From positions 22,923,392 to 22,987,391 of the forward strand of contig JBBMNZ010000003.1 in assembly GCA_037954325.1 (NCBI GenBank): a DNA stretch of 64,000 nt, written 5' to 3'. A model generated the notes under the pieces. That model saw nothing but the letters and a program-made list of their open reading frames with translations, ran no database searches and was not told the DNA's origin. Below are positions 41,801 to 49,236 of the stretch, piece by piece. Numbering within the stretch: position 1 is the first letter of the stretch; each line of letters starts with the position of its first letter. This stretch comes from Fistularia commersonii. Its lineage: Eukaryota > Chordata > Actinopteri > Syngnathiformes > Fistulariidae. Both the position numbers and the translations under genes were made by a program.

Positions 41801-44800
41801 TAAAATTCCTCGCCACCGAGGGAACCGCCGGGCCTCTTGCCATTTGTACCAGCTAAATATGAGCCTCGGATGTACACGTCCATGTTTTCCGCCTGGCGGG
41901 CAGCGTCCGTAACAGCTGGCCATGGACTGCATGTCGATGTGTGTGTTAATACTTCACATAGACTTATGTGGGTGGCAAATTACCGGAGTGGTTACTGGTG
42001 TGAATGTGCAGGCTCATGGTGTGTGTGGAGATGACTTTGTATTTCTTTTCAAATTTTCGTCCGTGTGTGTGTGTGTTTGTGAACGCGGGTTATGTTTGGA
42101 CAGATGGGATGGCGTGAGCACTCTTACCCTTACAGTCTCCCATGTGGCCAGTTTTCCCTTCCTCGACGTCCTGCTCGTAGTTGTTCCTGAAAGCAGGAGA
42201 AAAAGAGAGAGAGTGAGACTGAGACAAACATCCCGTTTTGATGTTTTCAATTCGTGGTATTTTACGGCGTTTCAGCCCCGGGATCCAAACCCGCACTCAC
42301 AAAGCATCCGACTTCATTCTCTCACAGGCGCCGTTGGGGTTCCACCCGCAATAGGGGTCTCTGGATGCAATGCAAGACCTGGTTGTGCACAAACATCTAC
42401 TTAGCAAACTGCGCTCGTGAGAGAGGAGAAAAACAGCCCTCGATGACGGTTGCCGTCAAATCGACTAAGAGGCGTCCGGTCCCCTCCCCCTCGCTCCTCG
42501 GCGCTCTACTTACTTCTGGCAGAAGGAGTGCCTTTCACAGCGACTCATGGGAACGCGGATAATGCAGCTTGAAAAGGCCACGTAGAGGGTGTGCGTGTCT
42601 TTGTCCATGAAAAGCGAGCGGACCCGTCTGTCGTCCTCGCGACTGGACAAACACCTGGGGACGGGAGGAGAAACCCCATCAGACGTCCGCCAGATAACTC
42701 CCTCTTCGGTTTCAGTCTCCGGGTTTAAATACCCAAGATGTGCATGAGGCCCAAAATAGCCGCATTAGCGCAAAACACAGATTTCACAAAAGCGCGGGAA
42801 GCAGACGGTCGCCCTCCACGCCAGGAAGGTTTAAGTTAAGAGCTGCTGACTCTGCGCTCGTTGTTCCGCGACATGACAGAAGAGGAAGAGAAAAAGAGAA
42901 GCCGAGCGGACGGCCGGGGTGAGAAGTGCACGTCGACCTACTTGATTTTGTTGAAGCAGTCGATTTCCTCCAGGAGCAGGCTGTCGTTGAACACCGTGGA
43001 CCAGGTCTTGACCAAAACCTTGAGCACCACCCCGGACTCGGAGCCGATGAACAGCATGGTGTGGTTCTTGTGGGGTCCGGCTTCATTGTCCACGATTAGG
43101 GCAGTCAGCCTGTACCTTATCAAAGTCAGACTGCGGTTAGCCTTGGCGGCGAAACCTGACCGGGTAGGTCGTAAAAGAACATTGTCACAGCACCGTCTTA
43201 GACTTCATCACACACCTGACGTGTGTTTTGGTGAACCACGGCGCTTGGCCGATGGAGGGCACCGCTCCGTCCATGAGAGGGTAGGACTTGATGAACGAGA
43301 GGGTGGTGTCAGGGAAGTTGTTGGAGGTCTTGTAGGACTTGGCCTCGCCGTGTCCCGCACACACTCCGGGTCTGGAATGGAAGGGGGACATGTGATCTCG
43401 TGTCGTAACGGCGACAATAAATGTATTGACACGGATGGAAAAGTGCAGCGGGAGGGTGATGGGGAGGACCAGGTGCTTATAATGGTCTCAAAAAGGCCTC
43501 AGATGGGAACATTAAATATACATGCACGCTTATCCTCCATCAATGATTTACCAGGTGGGGGGGGATTTTTTTTTTTTTGGAGGGGGTTTCCGACACAGGG
43601 CGAGCCTGGAAATATACGTGCTACGTGACCGCCATCAACGGGTTAAATATGCATTATGTCTAATTTTGCCAAATGAATAATTGACTCATGGGCAGATGGC
43701 GAGTGTGGGTACTGGGTCATGGCTAATAACTGGTTCCTCGAGGAGGGGAAAAGATTTGATTTCACCGGGCTTAACCATGACAAAGACGGATTAAGAAGAG
43801 AGGTGGGGACAGGAGGGGGGGACAGGTGGTCAATGCCTGTCCAGGTGAGTCCGTCTGCAATGATAGCCACATCTGGACCAACGGTTTGAGCGTGTTGATC
43901 CATTATCCTGTACTTTGTATATTCTGAATTAAATTAAACTTTTGGGGGCCCTGGAAACCTCGTGTGTTGATAAAACCAAGATCGGAGTGACTAGAGTGAT
44001 TGGTCGGAGTGACTTTCACCTTTGACCCCTACTGGCCGGATAGGTTTTTTTTTCTGAGGAATCGTCTTTTTAGGAAAAAAGGGCCGACGTGGAATCAATG
44101 TGAAAGGGAATTCCTTACCGAGGTTTCGGCACTCTGGCCTCTGGAATGGAAGACCACACGGCGTCGGGGGACTTCTGCTCTTTGAAGCGCCCGTCGAACA
44201 CGGAATCTATGTCTGCCATGGTGAAGGCGCACACCGCCGACCCCGGGATGCTGCGGAGAGAGATGCGCAGGGGCGTGGCGCCCGTGTTTAGCTGGTCGCC
44301 GCGATCCTCGACACCGTGATGCACGTCGGCAGGAGCTCACCTGTTGGTCTGCGTAGTGAACACGCCAACTACCGAGGGACGGCCGTTGATCATGATAATG
44401 TCCGTGACGGACTGGAGCATGTCGAAGTAGAAGAAGGACTCCCCCGGCACGGAGCAGTTCAATCGGGCCTTTAAAAACGAGGTCCAGAACGTATCGAGCA
44501 CTCGCGCTGACCCGCCGACGTCATTCTTACAGATCCGGGCCACTCGGGAATATATGACCTGAAGCGAGCGAGAGGAGGAGGCGGGCGGAAGGGTGAAGAA
44601 GCAGAGCGAACGTCACTGAAAACACTTTCAGCCCGCTAAATAATGCATCCTTCCATCCGGTAGCAGCTTAGCTCAACACACACTTCCATTTTACTGCGTG
44701 TGGAAATTTGTCCGTTGACGATAAATCACAGAACGAAGACCTCGTCCATCCCGATTCGACCGCATGTAAACGCGTTCGTCCGTCGCCCCTCCACTTAAAT

Positions 44801-47178
44801 ACACTTTAGATATTTTGAGGCATTGAGCTCGGGCAGATTTAACGAATCTCTCGGCAAACGTCCGTCGGAGGGCCGGGGGTCACCGCGGCATTAGTAAGGA
44901 TAAAATATATTCTGACCGGTGACTGGTCTGTGGCAGGGGATGTAAGTGTGTGTCCTACCGCTCAGGCCAGCCCAGCTTAGAGAGGGGCAAAATCTGAAGT
45001 TGGCTCTGAGTGTGAGGCATTCTAATGCCCTCTGCGTGGGCATGTGTGTGTGTGTGTGGACAAATCCCCTTGCTGTGTAACGGTTTCACATTAGCCGAAA
45101 GTTCGCTGCAAACCTCGGCCGTTTGAAATTCCCCGTGTATTCTAATGTGATGTACTGTAATCGCCTGAATGGGCCCCATTACCAGCGGGGCCATTTGTGT
45201 CAGAGCTGCACGCAACGAAGGGGGACCGGTAAAGCTTTTTCTTTTTTGGGACGGGAAGTCTGCACACTGCGTTTGAATATGTAATGCACCATAAACAGCC
45301 GGCGGGGCGTCTTACCTTGCCCTGATTGGTGTTCTCCATAGCGATCTCTCGGAAAAAAAAATACACGTAATTCCCATACTCGGCTGCGTGCAGGAAACTG
45401 GGTTCTGCGGGAGAGAGAGAGAGCGAGAGAGGCGGAGGGTTGAAGTGTATTTCTGCACAGTCACCATCGCCGTGCACGTTGAATATTTCAGGGATTTGTA
45501 CAAGGCTGTTGATGACTGGGGGTGACCTAGATTGCCTGTGGAGAGAACGGGCCGTATCCCGATGGAGCTCAGCAAGACAGGGGAGCTCTTTATCACTCTG
45601 AAAACATCTCTGACAGCCACTTACACACGTACGGCGCGCACTGTTTAGCTTGCGAGCAGGTAGACACGCGTTATCTCCGGGCGGGGTGGAGAACAGAGGT
45701 CGGAAATGCAAAGAGCTGAGAGAAATGTCTTTACCTTTCAGACACTTTGAGTCGTATTTGATTGTCCTCAAGGCCGTGCCGTCACCCATGCTGCGATAGA
45801 TGACGGCGTCGCTGCCCTGAAAGTCGGCCTCGGTGGCGGAATACAACTTCCCCTCTGATGGGAAAAAAACAGACAAACCGTTAGAGGAAAAAAAAAAAAG
45901 GCGCTATTACCGGGGTATAGGTTCTTCGATGTTTTGCTGTTTCTGGCTTAAAAGCCTTAATTGGCTGAGTTGTTATCGCTGCGGGCACAGTTTTACCACA
46001 GCGAGGATGCAGAGGTGATAATGAGAGCATAAGTCAGGAACGTTAGTTCTTCACCGAGACTCGCTGCGTGTGTGTAGGTGGCTGCGCGCTCGACCCTCAC
46101 CGACGAAAAGGGCGGCGTTGGTTTGCTTCGGGTCAAACGGGCACCGTGCCAGTCCATTGATCTCCTCCCCGTCGAACTCGAGGTTATCCAGCTGCAGGGA
46201 AGACAGCCGTCACCCACACATCATCGCGGTGCTGCCGAGTGCTCGGAGGCACTGGGAGCGTAAGCAGATACGCGCCAGCGTAAAAATCCATTTAAGACAT
46301 TTGCAGGGGTGTGCGGCTAAGCCACTCGAAGGTTTTTGTGATTTTTTTTTTTTGCCGTTCATGACAGCTTTGCTCGTGCTCGGAGAAACTCACCCTGTAG
46401 TACCTGCACATCGGGTTGAAGCCGTTTGTACCACAGATGAAGACCAGGTCCTCGTTTCTGGGCATCAGCACCTTGATGAAGTTGTGGCACTCATCCTGGA
46501 GTAAGACGTGGACAAATGTTTCTAGCTAACCGGAGAATTGTATTCATTCTTTCATTCATTCATTCAGGAGCTATACCGCTTATCTTGGGAGGCTGGAACC
46601 TGTGCCAGTGATCATTGGGTGAGAGGAGGGGTTCACCCTGGACCAATCACAGGGCCACAAATCGAGACATTCACTCCCTCATTCACCAGCATTTGAGATA
46701 TACAGCCATTGGGTCACTCATGAGCACATCATGTAGAGTCAGAACCTCTCACCCTCTCATTCACACATCTGGGCAATGTACGGTGTCCAATGTACCTCCA
46801 GCACGTTTTTGGACTGTGGGAGGAAACTGGAGAACGCGGTCGAACCCCACGCAAACGGGGAGAACATGGAGACTCCACACAGAGAGGCCCCCTATGGGAA
46901 TCCAACAGGGGACCTACTTGCTGTGAGGCAGACTCACTAACCACTGCGCTGCCGTGCCGCTCTCATATTTTTACTCCCTTTTTGTTTTTAAAGAAAATAT
47001 ATTCTCTAATGGCACGGGAAGTGAAGTTGTGAGGTTTATCTTTATACGTACTCTGTGTTTTCCCCTGACGGTGCACTTCTGTCTGTCAGCCTGGCCCGAT
47101 CTCCATGTTAGCTTCTGTGAAAAGAAAGAAATCGGAACACGGCGCATTAGGAGCCGTGCATAGCACTTAACGCTGAAT

Positions 47179-47217
<39 letters not shown>

Positions 47218-47301
47218 TGCACAGTCCACTCAACCTTTTCCACTCTCTCATTTTACAACCTGTCTCAGATTTGATGAATGGCTCTGTGTTTTCTACGAAG
47301 A

Positions 47302-47335
<34 letters not shown>

Positions 47336-49192
47336 ACGCATGTGTGTTTGTGGACTGCGGTGAGAATCTCACCCGGTAAGGGATGATCTCATTCCTGTAG
47401 GATTCTCTCAGACTCACAAGGTACACTTGGTCTCTGTGGGGAAACACACAGGTACGGGGTTGCACATTTCTAAATCCATCGAAAACATAAATGTAAATCT
47501 AAATGACAGTAAGCGGTGTTGAAAAGATAATAAGTAGATGTGAATCATTCAAAAACGTGACAGTTATATTCAAGCAGGCTGTTGCATCACGAGCTTCTCT
47601 TTTCTGTTGTTCGGGATTCTTTTTTCTTTTTACAAATCAAATATTCCTGCTTGATCCGGGAGCTGTATGCTCCTCTGAAGAAAACCTGATCTCTTGTTCA
47701 GTCGCCCACCTCTCGCATCATTAAACGGCTGCTTTTTCTTACTTTTGCGGGAACAGAGGGGTCGCAACTACACGGGGTTCTTGCTGATACTCGTGTTATG
47801 CAGAGGAGGAGCAGGGTGTCGTATAAAAAAAGATTGTACGATCACCCGCCTGCTATAGAGAAAACTGAAAATACGGTTTACTGTTTTTATTTTTATTTTG
47901 TAGGCCTCAAAGATATTAACAGCATCGTCGGCTCAAAATAATTTTTTGATAGACCATAGCAGGAAGTGTTTTGCAACGGAAGAGCGAACGCTATGCTAGT
48001 TTGGAGCCCCTGTGCGTTCTTTGTTAGCGTGCATTCCTAACCCCGATAGAGAACGTTAATTTTACTTTTTATGAGACGGGTGGAAAACCAGGGGTGTTGA
48101 CGGGAGGGCCCGGAGGCCGTACGCCGAGGACAAGTTGATTTCTCGGGACCATATGAGTGCTGTTGGTGGGATTTATCCCGGTGCCCATAAATAGCAAAAA
48201 GACATGTAAAGATGCCAAGAAAGCCCTGACGGAGCATCAGGCCGGGATGATAGACGCCGCTCCTCGATCAATACCGGCCATATACATCAGCTGCAGGCTG
48301 TGGATCCAATATCACTAAGAGCTTTCTTTCCCCCCCTGACCCTTATGTTAGTGTTTACACGCCAAGGAGTGAGTTAGTAAATTGGTGTGTGTGTGTGTGG
48401 GGGGGGGATATGAAGAAACAGAGTGGTATTGCGTGTGTCGTCTTGCGTGCTTGTGTGTGTGTGTGTGTGTGGGGGTTACCTGCCGCCGATGAAGAGGGTG
48501 TCCTGTATCTTGGTCATGATCTGAAAGTCAAGGCGGTGCTGCGACTCGTTGCCAGAGGGCCTGCCTCTGAACACAGGGTACCGCCGAGAATCTGCGAAAA
48601 AGAACACGGGTAACGTGAGAAGGGCACAGACTTTTCACGCAGAGGCATGGGACACCGTCAAACCTGTCTCAGACGGCCTGCGTGTTTGATAAAAACGCCA
48701 CCTAGATAATGCCAAGCACGGATATATTTCTTCAGCATAATTAGATCTGGGTCGGACGCATTAGCGCGAAGATCTCTTTTGCCCTGCTACATCACCGAGA
48801 TCCAAATGAAATGCATTTAATGCTGACCGAGTATCGGATTGATTTTCCTTTATTATTACAAATAAAGTGTGCTAGCAACAGAAGTGCTGACTCAGATAGA
48901 AGAAGGACGCCTGAATTTGTCCTTCATTTTTCAGCATTACAGTGAATCGTGGCCGGAGGGAGGGGGAGGATAAAAGTAGGCATTGTAGGGCGCATACATA
49001 AGCTGCCGGGTCTTTACCGTAATCTCTACCCATCTCTGTTGGGGTTCACGTGGCCGGTTACTCACACTGCGCGTCCACCACGTTGAGGGGCACGATGTCC
49101 TCCGGGAAGCCGCCTGCGAGGAGAGTGCGTGAGGCTGTCAGCAGCAACAGCAGCAGCAGCTCGCTGAGCAGAAGCGCAGCTCCCTGGCCCAT
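37686..49192 (-). CDS. sema6d: Semaphorin 6D-like transmembrane semaphorin, complete 19-exon coding sequence
   Basis: Axon-guidance semaphorin of class 6, acting at the cell surface with plexin-A partners. Joined exons (minus strand): 49192-49066, 48591-48480, 47433-47373, 47114-47052, 46495-46394, 46191-46101, 45854-45735, 45404-45316, 44558-44341, 44250-44119, 43371-43216, 43115-42942, 42654-42514, 42378-42301, 42186-42128, 41554-41498, 40978-40796, 39883-39639, 38816-37686. All introns are GT-AG, all phases agree, and the sum is 3339 bases (1112 residues). Layout: signal peptide 1-28, Sema domain about 43-518, PSI about 519-556, stalk, membrane span about 671-695, 417-residue tail. SEMA6D rather than 6A/B/C is indicated by CIIRVPMSRCER, the stalk exon with PDYKSFGDPTSDME, LITCVFAAF in the membrane span, LAALPTPESTPVL and the C-terminal LKRTPSLKPDVPPKP. 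Tail SH3-type and Ena/VASP-like proline motifs fit the Abl/Mena signalling known for the mammalian protein. No truncation or frameshift is seen. Confidence 0.95.
39639..39883 (-). CDS. sema6d: sema6d coding exon 18 (membrane span)
   Basis: Phase 1 to 0. A CTAAC branch site lies about 20 bases before the acceptor GTTGAAG. It encodes GESDNRAGESNKMVHVN, the span from ILITCVFAAFLMGALLAGLI to VFCYRD, and ends TGSFVKLNGLFLDSPVK. The positive charges after the span put the following tail in the cytoplasm. Confidence 0.95.
40796..40978 (-). CDS. sema6d: sema6d coding exon 17 (stalk cassette exon, 183 bases)
   Basis: Phase 1 to 1. Begins DMEFSPAPVTARPSEPKPPP and ends QQDDPTTSHSLDSITGGIK. The DMEx start and the QDDPxTS segment match the variable stalk exon of SEMA6D. 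It is proline-rich, likely O-glycosylated, and can be skipped without changing frame. Confidence 0.9.
41498..41554 (-). CDS. sema6d: sema6d coding exon 16 (stalk cassette exon, 57 bases)
   Basis: Phase 1 to 1. With the acceptor TTAATTCTCTTAG it encodes 19 residues ending TTSAPDYKSFGDPTS, the same length as the mammalian SEMA6D exon with TSTTPDYKIFGGPTS, which is alternatively spliced. A second AG 21 bases inside (41534-41535) would give a shorter in-frame form. Confidence 0.85.
42128..42186 (-). CDS. sema6d: sema6d coding exon 15 (stalk)
   Basis: Phase 2 to 1, 59 bases. Encodes NNYEQDVEEGKTGHMGDCK. YEQD and the GxTxHxGDC pattern are conserved in class 6 semaphorins just after PSI. Confidence 0.92.
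42301..42378 (-). CDS. sema6d: sema6d coding exon 14 (PSI domain)
   Basis: Phase 2 to 2. Encodes SCIASRDPYCGWNPNGACER then MKSDA. It carries the cysteine-rich RDPYCGW core of the plexin-semaphorin-integrin domain. Confidence 0.95.
42514..42654 (-). CDS. sema6d: sema6d coding exon 13 (end of Sema, start of PSI)
   Basis: Phase 2 to 2. Encodes CLSSREDDRRVRSLFMDKDT, LYVAFSSCIIRVPMSRCERH and SFCQ. The SSCIIRxPxSRCER string separates SEMA6D from SEMA6A (which has TCVIKVPLGRCER). Confidence 0.95.
42942..43115 (-). CDS. sema6d: sema6d coding exon 12 (Sema domain)
   Basis: Phase 2 to 2. Encodes RYRLTALIVDNEAGPHKNHT, then MLFIGSESGVVLKVLVKTWS and ends EEIDCFNKI. The acceptor GATAAG has a weak pyrimidine tract, but a CTAAC branch-site match lies 25-30 bases upstream and the phase fits both sides. 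Confidence 0.92.
43216..43371 (-). CDS. sema6d: sema6d coding exon 11 (Sema domain)
   Basis: Phase 2 to 2. Encodes RPGVCAGHGEAKSYKTSNNF, then PDTTLSFIKSYPLMDGAVPS and ends PWFTKTHV. RPGxCAG and FIKxxPLMD are class-typical. Confidence 0.95.
44119..44250 (-). CDS. sema6d: sema6d coding exon 10 (Sema domain)
   Basis: Phase 2 to 2. Encodes IPGSAVCAFTMADIDSVFDG then RFKEQKSPDAVWSSIPEARV. Ends with PKP plus two bases of the arginine codon; donor GTAAGG. Confidence 0.96.
44341..44558 (-). CDS. sema6d: sema6d coding exon 9 (Sema domain)
   Basis: Phase 0 to 2, 72 full codons. It includes VIYSRVARICKNDVGGSARV, WTSFLKARLNCSVPG and FYFDMLQSVTDI. RVxRxCKND and the FLKARLNCSVPG box identify a semaphorin. 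Confidence 0.96.
45316..45404 (-). CDS. sema6d: sema6d coding exon 8 (Sema domain)
   Basis: Phase 1 to 0. Encodes PSFLHAAEYGNYVYFFFREI then AMENTNQGK. YVYFFFRE is the conserved core of the family. The acceptor follows a (GA)n run that becomes a CT tract on the transcript. Confidence 0.95.
45735..45854 (-). CDS. sema6d: sema6d coding exon 7 (Sema domain)
   Basis: Phase 1 to 1. Encodes EGKLYSATEADFQGSDAVIY then RSMGDGTALRTIKYDSKCLK. The open frame runs on into the intron, but the GGTAAAG donor and the match of the next exon fix the end. Confidence 0.95.
46101..46191 (-). CDS. sema6d: sema6d coding exon 6 (Sema domain)
   Basis: Phase 0 to 1. Encodes LDNLEFDGEEINGLARCPFD then PKQTNAALFV. The GxxRCPFDP motif is a semaphorin hallmark. 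Confidence 0.95.
46394..46495 (-). CDS. sema6d: sema6d coding exon 5 (Sema domain)
   Basis: Phase 0 to 0, 34 codons. It starts DECHNFIKVLMPRNEDLVFI and ends CGTNGFNPMCRYYR, the highly conserved CGTNxFxPxC box of semaphorins. Confidence 0.95.
46541..46965 (-). mobile_element. Near-complete tRNA-headed SINE-like repeat in a sema6d intron
   Basis: On the minus strand the head reads GCGCAGTGGTTAGTGAGTC, CCTCACAGCAAGTAGGTCCC and a B-box-like TGTTGGATTCC. It continues with TCCATGTTCTCCCCGTTTGC, TCCTCCCACAGTCCAAAAAC, then a GAATGTCTCGATTTGTGGCC part, and ends in GAATGAATGAAAG units. It shares its body with copies at 5241-6060, 6590-6760 and 12285-12625. It lies between coding exons 4 and 5 in the same orientation as the gene. 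Confidence 0.7.
47052..47114 (-). CDS. sema6d: sema6d coding exon 4 (Sema domain)
   Basis: Phase 0 to 0, 21 codons: KLTWRSGQADRQKCTVRGKH plus R. The KLTWRS...KC...GK pattern is the standard semaphorin segment with a conserved cysteine. Confidence 0.92.
47181..47215. repeat. (CA)n microsatellite in sema6d intron 3
   Basis: About 17 CA units (GT on the transcript), just inside the acceptor half of the intron. Confidence 0.95.
47308..47334. repeat. (TG)n microsatellite in sema6d intron 3
   Basis: About 14 TG units (CA on the transcript), opposite in sense to the tract at 47181-47215 in the same 258-base intron. Confidence 0.95.
47373..47433 (-). CDS. sema6d: sema6d coding exon 3 (Sema domain)
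   Basis: Starts phase 2, ends phase 0. Encodes RDQVYLVSLRESYRNEIIPYR across the junction, the second blade segment of the propeller. Confidence 0.9.
47434..48479. other. sema6d intron 2
   Basis: 1046 bases between coding exons 2 and 3. It contains (TG)n tracts at 48384-48399 and 48452-48471 next to the exon 2 donor. No other gene is visible. Confidence 0.6.
48480..48591 (-). CDS. sema6d: sema6d coding exon 2 (start of Sema domain)
   Basis: Starts in phase 1 and ends in phase 2. Encodes YSRRYPVFRGRPSGNESQHR then LDFQIMTKIQDTLFIGG. The donor GGTAACC is followed within six bases by a (CA)n run on the transcript. Confidence 0.9.
48592..49065. other. sema6d intron 1 (between coding exons 1 and 2), conserved-looking
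   Basis: Unique, balanced sequence with AT-rich homeodomain-like cores (about 48650-48850). It may hold a regulatory element. Confidence 0.4.
49066..49192 (-). CDS. sema6d: sema6d coding exon 1 (signal peptide)
   Basis: Encodes residues 1-42 plus one base. The start lies in AGCAGCCATGG. A seven-leucine core from a CTG-rich run is the hydrophobic part of the signal peptide; the end (GGFPEDIVPLNVVDAQ) aligns with the mature N-terminus of SEMA6D. The donor is GTGAGT, phase 1. Confidence 0.9.
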
Positions 49193-49236
49193 GGCTGCTC
49201 GCAGACGACACTTCCTATTTTTAGCAGAGATGTTAC
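49193..49236 (-). other. sema6d: 5' UTR part of the first coding exon of sema6d
   Basis: A strong acceptor (GTGTGTGTTTTCAG) ends at 49237 on the minus strand, so 44 bases of 5' UTR are spliced onto the start-codon exon. The true first exon must therefore be upstream, probably in the CpG-rich block at 54.9-56 kb. Confidence 0.7.

Noticed and set aside
45142..45876. 244-residue minus-strand frame
   Set aside because: It contains two real sema6d exons (7 and 8) that happen to share a frame, joined by translated intron. It is not a separate gene.
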